Positions 55,113 through 63,496 of a stretch of 64,000 nt of DNA are shown here, in pieces. The stretch comes from Liquorilactobacillus mali KCTC 3596 = DSM 20444 (GTDB lineage Bacteria; Bacillota; Bacilli; Lactobacillales; Lactobacillaceae): contig NZ_BACP01000033.1 of assembly GCF_000260415.1 (NCBI RefSeq), positions 1 through 64,000 on the forward strand. Reading direction: 5' to 3'. A program made the translations under genes and the position numbers. Below the pieces are notes generated by a model that was given only the letters and a program-made list of their open reading frames with translations, had not been told where the DNA came from and ran no database searches. Numbering within the stretch: position 1 is the first letter of the stretch; each line of letters begins with the position of its first letter.

Positions 55113-56861
55113 CTAGTGATTGTCAATGTGCCATCCCTCAGTTTGAGTATAGGAAGCCCATAATCGCTGATAAGTTGGGCAACTTTCCAATAGTTCTGCA
55201 TGCTTTCCATTCCCAACAATTTTGCCAGTATCTAAAACTATAATTTGATCAGCATTTTTGATTGTACTCAATCGATGAGCTACCATGATTACTGTTTTAT
55301 TTTTTGTTAATTTTAATAATGACTCTTGAATCTGTTGTTCATTTTCAGGATCAATGCTTGCGGTAGGTTCATCTAAAATAATAATAGAAGCATTTTTTAA
55401 AATCGCGCGTGCAATAGAAATTCTTTGCTGCTGTCCACCCGAAAGCTGACCATTGCCAAAAGAGATTTCAGTCTGAAACCCCTGCGGCAACTCATTTATG
55501 AAATCTATACAGCGCGCTGCTTGTGCTGCTGCTCGAACCTCCTTCTCAGTCGCATCAGGATTTCCCATTCTAATGTTATCAGCAATAGTTCCTTTAAAAA
55601 TAAAGCTGTCCTGTGTAACATAGCTAATGGTGCTATTAAGTTGATGGAGCGTTAGATCCTGCAATGCAACATTACCAATCATAATGTTTCCCTTTTGAAT
55701 ATCCCAAAATCTAGTCAACAGCTGAAGTAAAGTAGATTTCCCACTTCCTGAAGGCCCCACAATGGCGCAAAAACTATTGGCTGGAATCTTTAAGTTAATT
55801 GCGGTTAAAATAGGGTTATCTGAAGTATAACTAAAATCAACATTGGCAACCTCGATACTGTTATTAATAATCTGACCAACTTCTTTTTTATTAAAAGCAA
55901 GTATTGGCAATTCTAAAAATTTCTGTGTATCAATAACACTCTGCTTCATGGCATTAAAATCATTCGCAAATAAAGAAAGTTTATTCAACGGATTACTTAA
56001 TCCAATTGCTAGTAATAATCCTAACAATAGTTGATTCAGGCTCAAGTCCGTATCTAAATACAACCAAATCCCAATAGGTAAGACTCCCAACAAGGTAAAC
56101 GGTAATAATGCAAAAATTAGATTTTGAGTCTTCCATGCGGTTCTTAACCAATTCAGTGTGTAGTTTTTGAATTCTGTAACAGCACTCGAAAACTTTCTGA
56201 AAGAAGAACCTGTCTGATTGAATGTTTTAATGACTTCGATTCCTTCAATGTATTCCACCATAACGTTGTTGACTTCATTATTAGCTTGCATATACGCCTG
56301 ATATTTTGCTTCAAAGTTTCTCATTAATAAAAACAAGGGAATACTAGCTAATGGAATGGTTAATAAAGCTGAGAGTGCCAAACGAAAATCTAATATAAAC
56401 AAATAAACTGCTGTTACGATAATTAAAAGTATATTGGCTGAAAGTTCAGGAATCATGTGTGCTAACGGTATTTCGACTTCCTCTGTACGATCTAGAATTG
56501 CATTTTTAATACTACCAGCCGAAAAATGTTTGACTACTCCTAAAGAAGTCTGCATCAGTCTATTGGTAATAGCATTACGCAAATTATTTAAGGTATTATA
56601 TGCAGCATGATGTGAAAGTGTCGTTGAAATTCCATAAAAAATCGTTTTTAACACAAATGCAAGCAACATTGACCCCAATAGTACAATAAATTCTGAATAA
56701 TTATTTTGTTTCATAATTATCATTGCCATTAGCCGTGCACCAATTACGTAGGGAACAATTCCAGCAAAAACACTTAAAACTGAAAAAAAGACGGACCAAA
56801 TAAATAAAAGCTTATGCCCATTAGCAAAATGGAATAGTATTTTCAACCAATTCTTCTTCAT
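55113..56861 (-). CDS. ABC half-transporter A (TMD-NBD)
   Basis: 582 residues: six helices (1-315), NBD (335-582) with GPSGSGKST, TQDSFIF, LSGGQQQR, IILDEPTASID and AHRLST. Catalytic Glu is present, so this pair is symmetric rather than the degenerate-site type. ATG 56861 (AGGGGAG) is preferred to 56882. First gene of the three-gene operon with partner B and the AraC gene. Confidence 0.9.
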   Translation of the reverse strand: MKKNWLKILFHFANGHKLLFIWSVFFSVLSVFAGIVPYVIGARLMAMIIMKQNNYSEFIVLLGSMLLAFVLKTIFYGISTTLSHHAAYNTLNNLRNAITNRLMQTSLGVVKHFSAGSIKNAILDRTEEVEIPLAHMIPELSANILLIIVTAVYLFILDFRLALSALLTIPLASIPLFLLMRNFEAKYQAYMQANNEVNNVMVEYIEGIEVIKTFNQTGSSFRKFSSAVTEFKNYTLNWLRTAWKTQNLIFALLPFTLLGVLPIGIWLYLDTDLSLNQLLLGLLLAIGLSNPLNKLSLFANDFNAMKQSVIDTQKFLELPILAFNKKEVGQIINNSIEVANVDFSYTSDNPILTAINLKIPANSFCAIVGPSGSGKSTLLQLLTRFWDIQKGNIMIGNVALQDLTLHQLNSTISYVTQDSFIFKGTIADNIRMGNPDATEKEVRAAAQAARCIDFINELPQGFQTEISFGNGQLSGGQQQRISIARAILKNASIIILDEPTASIDPENEQQIQESLLKLTKNKTVIMVAHRLSTIKNADQIIVLDTGKIVGNGKHAELLESCPTYQRLWASYTQTEGWHIDNH

Positions 56862-57017
56862 TAATTTCTCCCCTAACTTCAAAAGTATCCCTTGAAGTTT
56901 AAATCCACTTCATAGTTCGCAGTAATCCATTTGGACAAAAATGTTCTATTAAGACAATTACTTTTGTAGATTGAATGAGCTGAGTTATGAAAAATAGAAA
57001 AAATTACAGAACTGAAC

Positions 57018-57049
57018 ACAAAATAAAAAGCCCTCCGAGGAGAGCTTAA
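57018..57049 (-). terminator. Terminator-like hairpin downstream of the PgpA-like gene
   Basis: AAGCTCTCC / GGAGGGCTT pairing with one G-U on the minus strand, followed by TTTTTATTTT. It lies 225 bases after the stop. Confidence 0.75.
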
Positions 57050-57124
57050 TTATTTTTAATAACCAAATTGGCCTTTAATGATTCATCTTATGACATTAAT
57101 CAAATTTTTGTATTAAACTAAAGT

Positions 57125-57157
57125 ATGCTTTTTTGAGTTTGTGAATCAAAAAAGCAT
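57125..57157. repeat. Perfect 12-bp-arm inverted repeat
   Basis: ATGCTTTTTTGA (57125-57136) and its exact complement TCAAAAAAGCAT (57146-57157), 9-base spacer. The arm ends in T6, so as RNA it forms an A/U-rich stem with no T-run after it; role unclear. Confidence 0.7.
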
Positions 57158-57274
57158 TGAAAACTAAGCTTTGCTTAATAAAATTTCTTATGCCTTAATT
57201 TTCAACAAAGATTCAGTCAAAGCTAATTTTAAAAAGATTGTACTTATATTTTCCCGATTTAAGTATTTACAAAC

Positions 57275-57778
57275 TTAAGCATGTGCATGTGCAATTTTTG
57301 CTCCAGCTGCCGCTGCTACTGCAGCAATAATATCATCTAAAAATGTATTAACACTTCCATCCGTTGGTGTGTCCAATTCTTTGAGAATTCCATGTTTTTC
57401 TTTGTCCAGATACCCGAAATTAGTTGTAGCAATTTTACCATAAATACCCGAAATTCCACCTTCGGCTATCAATTCATCAACACCAAAAACCCCACTATCT
57501 TTTTCAATAATACTTTGTAATGGCTCAGGCAATTGGTGTTTAGAAGCAAACTGATCCAGTACGATACCAACCATAGCATTATTTAACACTTCTCGCTTAT
57601 GCAAAACATCAACCACAGCCTTTTGAACTTCTTCGAGTGTCAGGTCAGGAATATAGTTGCGCTGAATATTGTAAGTAATAGATGCAATATCATCTGCTTC
57701 TACTCCTTTAGATGAAAAATAATCTGTTACAAATTTATAAGATGCCTTATCTGGATATTTAAATTTTGGATCATTCAT
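57275..57778 (-). CDS. PgpA/YutG-family phosphatidylglycerophosphatase-like protein
   Basis: 167 residues, the usual YutG length. N-terminal part with DYFSSKGVEADDIASITYNIQ, core EEVQKAVVDVLHKREVLNNA and GVDELIAEGGISGIYGKIATTNFGYLDKEKHGI, then a hydrophobic tail with NTFLDDIIAAVAAAAGA. In the PgpA family the Asp-containing C-terminal part binds Mg2+ and removes phosphate from phosphatidylglycerol phosphate; YutG itself lacks proven activity. ATG 57778 with AGGGGCAAGG is chosen over 57844. Confidence 0.83.
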   Translation of the reverse strand: MNDPKFKYPDKASYKFVTDYFSSKGVEADDIASITYNIQRNYIPDLTLEEVQKAVVDVLHKREVLNNAMVGIVLDQFASKHQLPEPLQSIIEKDSGVFGVDELIAEGGISGIYGKIATTNFGYLDKEKHGILKELDTPTDGSVNTFLDDIIAAVAAAAGAKIAHAHA

Positions 57779-57840
57779 TCTACCTTGCCCCTCTCTACTT
57801 AGATTTACACTCTCTATTCTAAAGTAAATACTTACTTTAT

Positions 57841-57975
57841 TCAAAAGGAATATGGATTATCACTATCAATTGTTGGAAAGGCTGCAAATAGAAGTTCTTT
57901 ATTTTTGTATACAAAAAAGCCACTTGGAAACTGAATGGAAACAATCTCTAAATGACTAGTAGTTTTTAACCACAT
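57841..57975 (-). CDS. Unrecognised small ORF or gene remnant, 44 codons
   Basis: From ATG 57975 the minus strand encodes 44 residues that read like real protein (LEIVSIQFPSGFFVYKNKEL, then FAAFPTIDSDNPYSF). No ribosome site is visible and a stop codon directly precedes the ATG, so it may be the end of a decayed gene downstream of the GH32 pseudogene. No family recognised. Confidence 0.35.
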   Translation of the reverse strand: MWLKTTSHLEIVSIQFPSGFFVYKNKELLFAAFPTIDSDNPYSF

Positions 57976-58081
57976 TTAACTTAGTACCGTTTGAATTTAA
58001 GTAACTTTTTTTAACTTAATCCTATTATTCGATAAATACACTTTGCAGGTCATTTATGCTGAAATATTACTTCATAGAGAG

Positions 58082-58707
58082 CTAATTTTCACTTAGACAG
58101 TATACTTTTACCTTCTGTTTCATCAAACTATCCGAACTAAAATTAAAATTCAGGCTACCTTCAACATAAAAACGTTCGGTAAAGCTACTTTCACCGTCGT
58201 TAATAAAAACTTCGATAGAAGAACTATATACATATATTTTTAACTTTAATTGTTCTTTCAGACTAAAAGATGCTTGCCGCTTTCCATTTTTTCCATCTCT
58301 TAGTAAATATGCTTTTTGCTTTATGGGATTAAATTCGATAGTAAGAATTTGATTTTTAACTTCATCACTTAGTTTAAAATAAACACTTGTGTCAGCACTA
58401 TCACCCCAGCTAAAATTAGCATTAATCTCTAAAGCATGGGAATTGCTATTAAAACTAGTTTCCTTACTGAATTTATCTTGAGTAAATAAAAGTTTAGTTC
58501 TAAGCGTCTTTAGTTTTGCTATTGGATAAGTATATAATCTATCCCCTTGCATTCTCAGTTCACGCGGAATCGTCATAGTTCCTGCCCAGCATCTGCTTGT
58601 TCTTGCATTTTTATTTCCCACATATCCATCCAAGTAAACATAATTCTTCTACCATCTTCTACGATGCACGTTTGTGTTGCATAAAAATCATGACCGGAAT
58701 CTAATTC
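58082..58707 (-). pseudogene. GH32 sucrose-6-phosphate hydrolase, broken C-terminal part
   Basis: The minus strand begins abruptly with [13 protein letters not shown] (58707 downward) and continues through [17 protein letters not shown], a conserved stretch of GH32 (compare ELDAGFDFYASQT and DGRRIMMAWFG in the intact gene at 59249). At about 58585-58600 the frame shifts by one; the second frame reads [11 protein letters not shown] and the C-terminal beta-sandwich to the stop at 58082. The NDPNG nucleophile domain is absent. A second, divergent GH32 was lost by 5' deletion and frameshift. Confidence 0.88.
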
Positions 58708-58748
58708 ATATTACTATGCTTGTTATTAATCCAACTATTTTTTCAAAT

Positions 58749-59237
58749 TTATAAGAACATTTCCCCAACTCTATCACCTGCATTAAAATCTTCAGCAGTC
58801 AGTTGTAATCTTGAGATTTTATCATCTGAATTGGTTAAAGCAACCATTACGTCACTAGCTAATCCTACCTCAGCAATCTCTTTAAGATCCATATAACCAA
58901 TCTTATCTCCCGGATTCAAAACATCGCCAACTTTAACCACCAAGTTAAAAGGTTTCCCTTGCATATTTACTGTATCTATTCCTAAATGAATTAAAACTTC
59001 AACATTATTTGCCATCTTCAAACCAATCGCATGCTTAGTATCTGCTATCATTGTTACCTTGCCAGCTACGGGACTGACAATTTTTTCAGATATTGGAAAC
59101 ACAACAAATCCATCACCCATCATTTTTTGAGAAAACATAGCATCAGATGACTCTGTTATAGACCGAACTTGACCTGTTATCGGTGCATACAGATGATTAT
59201 CTGCTTGTACAACTGATTTTTTCAAAAAATTAAACAT
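58749..59237 (-). CDS. PTS glucose-type EIIA domain protein (Crr-like)
   Basis: 162 residues, EIIA-Glc fold. Phospho-acceptor His84 in VLIHLGIDTV and the supporting His69 in TKHAIGL are both present. It supplies phosphate to the sucrose EIIBC of the same operon, which lacks its own EIIA domain. ATG 59237 with AGGAGGAG is preferred to 59261, which overlaps the end of the GH32 gene. Eleven bases after the GH32 stop. Confidence 0.93.
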   Translation of the reverse strand: MFNFLKKSVVQADNHLYAPITGQVRSITESSDAMFSQKMMGDGFVVFPISEKIVSPVAGKVTMIADTKHAIGLKMANNVEVLIHLGIDTVNMQGKPFNLVVKVGDVLNPGDKIGYMDLKEIAEVGLASDVMVALTNSDDKISRLQLTAEDFNAGDRVGEMFL

Positions 59238-59248
59238 ATTCTCTCCTC

Positions 59249-60763
59249 CTATAAATCCCAAACTTTTCCAGTTAACTGGCTCTTTCCGCCTATACTTTGT
59301 GCAAAGATTTTTGTTTGATTATCGTTTGGAAATATTCTTGCTGAAAAAACAACTTCACCTTTACCAATGAAAATCTCAACAGAAGAAACATCAACAAAAA
59401 TATGAACTCGAAGGTTTTGTCCGAATTTGAATTTTCTTTTTCGTTCAGTTCCATACTTCTCAGCAAAAGATATCCCACTCTCTTTTCGAGAAAGTATACA
59501 ATATTGATTCTTTCTATCAATGATCAATCTAGTATGCTGTGAATTATCTTGATTTGCTCGCAAATCAAGGACAAAGCTATCTGCTGAACCTAAATTAACT
59601 TCAAAGTCCAATTCTTGCGTGACATTTTCTGTAGTATCTAACTCTGTCATGCTGTCAATGAGTATATCCGCTTTCTTTTCCTTTTTTCGTAACTTTTCCA
59701 ACTCTACGATAGGACGTTGCAGTAACTTCTTATCCTCAACAATAAGCTCCCGCGGAATTGTCAAACACCCGGAATAATGATACTTAGTAGTTGGATACTC
59801 CATCTCAGAAATTCCAAACCAAGCCATCATTATTCGACGTCCATCTGGGGCTTCCAAGGTTTGCGAGGCATAAAAATCAAAGCCTGCATCTAACTCGTGG
59901 AACTGTCCATGTTTAAAATCAAGGTTTTCGTAATTTAGCGGTTCACCAATGAAATAACCTGTTTGATAAACATTTTGAAAATAATTATCCTTGGGTGATA
60001 GGCCTTGTGGGCTAAATAGTAATACCCCTTGCCCATTCAATTCAAAGTAGTCTGGGCATTCCCACATGTACCCCAAATTAGCTTCACCCGTTTTTAATTC
60101 ACCATATTTTTGCCATTTTGTTAAGTCATGTCCCTCGGATTTAATAATTTTAGCAGTTCCAGTTAAGTCTTTTCTTTGAGCACCCAAAATTGCATAATAG
60201 TCATTAGCATGCTTCCAAATTTTAGGATCGCGAAAATGACCAGTACAATCTGCAAAGGTATCAATAATCAATGGTTTATCAATTTTTTTGAATTGATTGT
60301 ACTCATCCATCCAAGCACCTACTTGATATGGCAATCTTCGCCAATTATCAGTCTGTGTGTTGGTCCACGTATTACCAGTATAAATACAAAATAGTTTATC
60401 ATCAATTACAATTGCACTACCTGAATAAGTCCCATGTTTATCCAATTCCGTATCACTTTCAATTGCCGGCCCCAGGTCTTCCCAATTAATCAAGTCTAAT
60501 GATGCTATATGATACCAGCCATGATGCCAAATTGGTGGATCTTGCTTAAAAGCTAATGGTGTCCACTGGTAAAATAGATGATATTTTCCATTGAAAAAGC
60601 TGAAACCATTTGGATCATTCAAAAAACCTGACTTGGCTTCAATATGGAATTTTTGGCGAAAAGGGCTTGCCGCCGTTAATTTTTCTTCTTCTCTAATGAT
60701 ATATTCAGGAACTTGCCTAATATGTTTGGTCATGTTTTTGAATTGTGCAGATTTATTAACCAT
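59249..60763 (-). CDS. scrB: GH32 sucrose-6-phosphate hydrolase
   Basis: Splits sucrose-6-phosphate into glucose-6-phosphate and fructose. 504 residues: five-bladed propeller with nucleophile Asp50 in NDPNG (49-53), transition-state Asp179 in FRDP, acid/base Glu235 in ECPDYF, and a C-terminal beta-sandwich (about 350-504). ATG 60763 follows GGAGG; the longer frame to 60811 would overlap the EIIBC stop. Between EIIBC and EIIA in the sucrose operon. Confidence 0.94.
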   Translation of the reverse strand: MVNKSAQFKNMTKHIRQVPEYIIREEEKLTAASPFRQKFHIEAKSGFLNDPNGFSFFNGKYHLFYQWTPLAFKQDPPIWHHGWYHIASLDLINWEDLGPAIESDTELDKHGTYSGSAIVIDDKLFCIYTGNTWTNTQTDNWRRLPYQVGAWMDEYNQFKKIDKPLIIDTFADCTGHFRDPKIWKHANDYYAILGAQRKDLTGTAKIIKSEGHDLTKWQKYGELKTGEANLGYMWECPDYFELNGQGVLLFSPQGLSPKDNYFQNVYQTGYFIGEPLNYENLDFKHGQFHELDAGFDFYASQTLEAPDGRRIMMAWFGISEMEYPTTKYHYSGCLTIPRELIVEDKKLLQRPIVELEKLRKKEKKADILIDSMTELDTTENVTQELDFEVNLGSADSFVLDLRANQDNSQHTRLIIDRKNQYCILSRKESGISFAEKYGTERKRKFKFGQNLRVHIFVDVSSVEIFIGKGEVVFSARIFPNDNQTKIFAQSIGGKSQLTGKVWDL

Positions 60764-60797
60764 TCTCTTTTCCTCCAAGCTAAACTCATGTTTTTCA

Positions 60798-62249
60798 TTA
60801 AGCCACTTCATTTTGTTTTTTAATGAAAAATTTTCCGATTATTATTGTTGCAAACATTCCAACCAAACAACCTATCACGTTCATTAAAATATAATTCAGG
60901 TAACCATTATTTTGTGGTGCTGCAATTGCAATACCTGTTAATCCTGTCGTTCCAAATGCAACAGCTGTAATTTTCGTAAGATAAGTAAAACCAGCTGCGA
61001 CCGCTCCACCAATACAACCACCAATTAGTGGATACCGATTTTTAATATTAATCCCAAACAAAGCTGGTTCAGATATTCCAAATAAGACGGAGAAGAAAGC
61101 AGAAATACCTACTTCCTGAGCTTTTTTATTCTTACGGTTAAGCAACATATATCCCAATACACCACCACCTTGACCCATCAATGATCCTGAGAAAAGCGGA
61201 TTTAAAAAATCATATTTTGTCGAAGCAATTAACTGCGCTTCAACGGCCCCAAACATATTATGCAAACCTGTAATAACAATTAATTGTTGGATTCCACCAA
61301 AAACAATATATCCAAAAATACCAAATGCACTGGACATCCAAACTAAGCCTTTAGTTATCCAAGTTGAAAGTGCTACCCCCACTGGCCCAATTACCATAAA
61401 GAGTAAGAATGAAGCTACTAGAATTGTCAACATTGGGGCTAAAACAAATTGAATAACGCCTGGTAATTTTTTTTGGAAAAAATTGTCCGTTTTTGCAACA
61501 ATATATCCCATTATTAAAGCCACAATAATTTGTCCACCAAAACCTGTCAGTGACAGATGCCAGCCGAAAATATTAGCAATCAAGGCCTTAGCTGCGCCTG
61601 TTTGTACATCGGACATTGATGGGAGACTAGAGGACATCATAACTGTTCCAATTGCTAGTCCCATTACTGGCCGACCGCCATATCTCTTAGTAGCAGCGTA
61701 GCAAACCAATAAAGGTAGCATTGCAAAAATTCCAGATGCACCCAAATTTATAATTACTGAAATACCACTTAAACCAGGAATTGCTTGCACTAGCGACTGA
61801 CTGCCAATTATTTTTTGTGTAAATAGGTTATTGACCCCGATTAAAATACCGCCGGCTAAGATTCCCGGCAAAATATCCGAAAAAACACCAGTTAAATCAT
61901 CTAGAAAACGTGAGAACCAACTTTTTTCTTCTTTGGGATCAGCTATATCTTTTTCTGCTGAACTATTTTCTGTGCTTTGAGCAGGAATACCAGTATGTTG
62001 AATAAAAACTGAAGTTACCTCATCAACTAAGCCTGCCCCAAAAATAATTTGAAGCTGATTGCGGGTAATGTTAACTCCTTTTACAAGATCCAACTGAGAA
62101 ATTTTATCAGTATTAACTTTGCTTGTATCTTTCAGATTAATTCTAAGCCTCGTAGCACAATGAAAAGCTTCAATGGCATTATCTTTTCCGCCAATTTCTG
62201 GCAGAATACCATCGGAAATTTTTTCATATACTTTACGTTCATGCTTCAT
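60798..62249 (-). CDS. scrA: PTS sucrose-family EIIBC
   Basis: 483 residues: EIIB (1-90) with phospho-Cys31 in FHCATRLR, then EIIC (about 105-480) with ten helices of the Glc/sucrose family, including GSLMGQGGGVLGYML and FGISEPALFGIN. No EIIA domain is fused; the separate EIIA at 58749 serves it. First gene of the operon scrA-scrB-crr-like. GGAGG lies 9 bases before the ATG. Sucrose or another beta-fructoside is expected from the GH32 partner. Confidence 0.93.
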   Translation of the reverse strand: MKHERKVYEKISDGILPEIGGKDNAIEAFHCATRLRINLKDTSKVNTDKISQLDLVKGVNITRNQLQIIFGAGLVDEVTSVFIQHTGIPAQSTENSSAEKDIADPKEEKSWFSRFLDDLTGVFSDILPGILAGGILIGVNNLFTQKIIGSQSLVQAIPGLSGISVIINLGASGIFAMLPLLVCYAATKRYGGRPVMGLAIGTVMMSSSLPSMSDVQTGAAKALIANIFGWHLSLTGFGGQIIVALIMGYIVAKTDNFFQKKLPGVIQFVLAPMLTILVASFLLFMVIGPVGVALSTWITKGLVWMSSAFGIFGYIVFGGIQQLIVITGLHNMFGAVEAQLIASTKYDFLNPLFSGSLMGQGGGVLGYMLLNRKNKKAQEVGISAFFSVLFGISEPALFGINIKNRYPLIGGCIGGAVAAGFTYLTKITAVAFGTTGLTGIAIAAPQNNGYLNYILMNVIGCLVGMFATIIIGKFFIKKQNEVA

Positions 62250-62277
62250 GGAATTACCTCCTTCAAAATATTAACTA

Positions 62278-62306
62278 ATTATAGAAACCTGCAGGATTCT
62301 TAACAA
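62278..62306 (-). promoter_or_regulatory. Promoter of the sucrose operon
   Basis: Minus-strand TTGTTA (62301-62306) and TATAAT (62278-62283), 17-base spacing, 29 bases before the ATG. Confidence 0.7.
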
Positions 62307-62319
62307 CTTCATTATAGAA

Positions 62320-62348
62320 TTGTGTAAGCGCTTGTTATATGGTAAAAT
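62320..62348 (+). promoter_or_regulatory. Promoter of the AraC regulator gene with overlapping cre
   Basis: TTGTGT (62320-62325) and TAAAAT (62343-62348), 17-base spacing. A cre-like core TGTAAGCGCTTGTT (62323-62336; 11 of 14 to consensus) fills the -35/spacer region, so CcpA binding would block this promoter. Confidence 0.6.
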
Positions 62349-62391
62349 GTTGCATAAACATAGCGAAATAATGCAAGGAGGTTATAAGATA

Positions 62392-63240
62392 ATGGTGCAA
62401 TTCTATGGCTTCAATAACAAAGTTTATAATCCTTATCTATATCTGTCGTCTGGTGGCAGTGACCCAGCAAAACCCATGCATACTTACGGACCAGCTGGTA
62501 GAACTGGCTACATGATTCATTATGTTTCAGCTGGTAAAGGGTTCTTCACAAGTAATAATAAAAAATATACTTTGACCAAGGGGACATTCTTTTTTATCGA
62601 ACCGCAAAAAATTGTAACTATGTCCGCCGATAAATATGATCCATGGACAACCCATTGGATTCGTTTCACTGGAAAATTAGCTACTGAATATATGAAAAGA
62701 ATAAATATTGATCATACAAATCCAATTTTCTTCATTACCGACCATCATGCTCAAATCATCCGCGATAAAATTTTTGAATTATTGGAAATTTCCCATATGG
62801 AGCGTGAAAATGATTTTATTTACACAACAAAACTTCTGCAAATATTGGATCAACTTCAAATAATGTATCCTAATAATTTGCAAGATGAACAGAATTCCTC
62901 AGATAAACTCTTCACTAAGGCAATGCAATATATTCATAACAATTATGAAACTCCTATTACAATTAATGATGTTGTTGAATATATGTCACTCGATCGCACT
63001 TATTTATATAAGATTTTTAAGAATGTCATCGGTGTTGGACCAAAAGAATATTTAACAAAATGTCGGATGCGTAAAGCAAGAGAACTCTTAGAGTCGACTG
63101 ATGACTGGATTAATATCATCGCATACTCCTGTGGCTACTCTAACCCTTTACATTTTTCTAGAGCATTTAAGCAATTCACTGGTCTTTCCCCTAGCATTTA
63201 TCGTTCAAATAATAAGAAAGCTATTGAAACAAAAAGCTAG
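62392..63240 (+). CDS. AraC-family regulator of sugar utilisation (MsmR/RafR-like)
   Basis: 282 residues: N-terminal cupin (about 10-130; HYVSAGKGFF, PQKIVTMSADKYDPWTTHWIRF) and C-terminal HTH pair (about 185-282; VVEYMSLDRTYLYKIFKNVIGV, IAYSCGYSNPLHFSRAFKQFTGLSPSIYR). Divergent from scrA and the likely activator of the sucrose operon. AAGGAGG and ATG 62392 set the start; the longer frame from 62320 covers the promoter. Copy C of the intergenic repeat starts at its stop codon. Confidence 0.9.
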   Translation: MVQFYGFNNKVYNPYLYLSSGGSDPAKPMHTYGPAGRTGYMIHYVSAGKGFFTSNNKKYTLTKGTFFFIEPQKIVTMSADKYDPWTTHWIRFTGKLATEYMKRINIDHTNPIFFITDHHAQIIRDKIFELLEISHMERENDFIYTTKLLQILDQLQIMYPNNLQDEQNSSDKLFTKAMQYIHNNYETPITINDVVEYMSLDRTYLYKIFKNVIGVGPKEYLTKCRMRKARELLESTDDWINIIAYSCGYSNPLHFSRAFKQFTGLSPSIYRSNNKKAIETKS

Positions 63241-63405
63241 GAATATGGTCTAACTTAGGAAGATTTGAACGTCGACACGAAATTACGAACATAAGTCTGT
63301 TCCTTAATATGAGCACTTTGGATCTCGATATAGAATTTTTACTTATAGCTCAAGTTTGTTCTAAGCAAAAAAGTTGAATCAAAAAATTAATTTTGACCCA
63401 ACTTC
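63240..63405 (+). repeat. Dispersed ~170-bp intergenic repeat, copy C
   Basis: Shares ACGAAATTACGAACATAAG with copy A and has a TTACTTATAGCTCAAG block in the place of the ACTTATGGAA block; ends with an AAGTTGAATCAAAA...TTTTGACCCAACTT hairpin (63370-63404). The 5' block is diverged (GGAATATGGTCTAACTTAGG). The final hairpin separates two convergent genes and may terminate both. Confidence 0.75.
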
Positions 63406-63496
63406 TTATTTATTTTTGTATAAATGTATTAGATAAATCAAAATTTTTATGCCCACAAGCGACCTTATGTCTTATACCATCTGTTCTTTTTTCTTG

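Larger units (their letters stand above)
56862..57274. other. Intergenic region upstream of the ABC operon
   Basis: About 400 bases without a gene. Contains a terminator for the next gene (about 57018-57049) and a perfect 12-bp-arm inverted repeat (57125-57157), each listed on its own. No clear promoter can be picked from the A/T background. Confidence 0.5.

Noticed and set aside
53355-56861. Asymmetric heterodimeric exporter with one degenerate ATP site
   Set aside because: Both NBDs have a full Walker B Glu and LSGGQ, so degeneracy is not supported.
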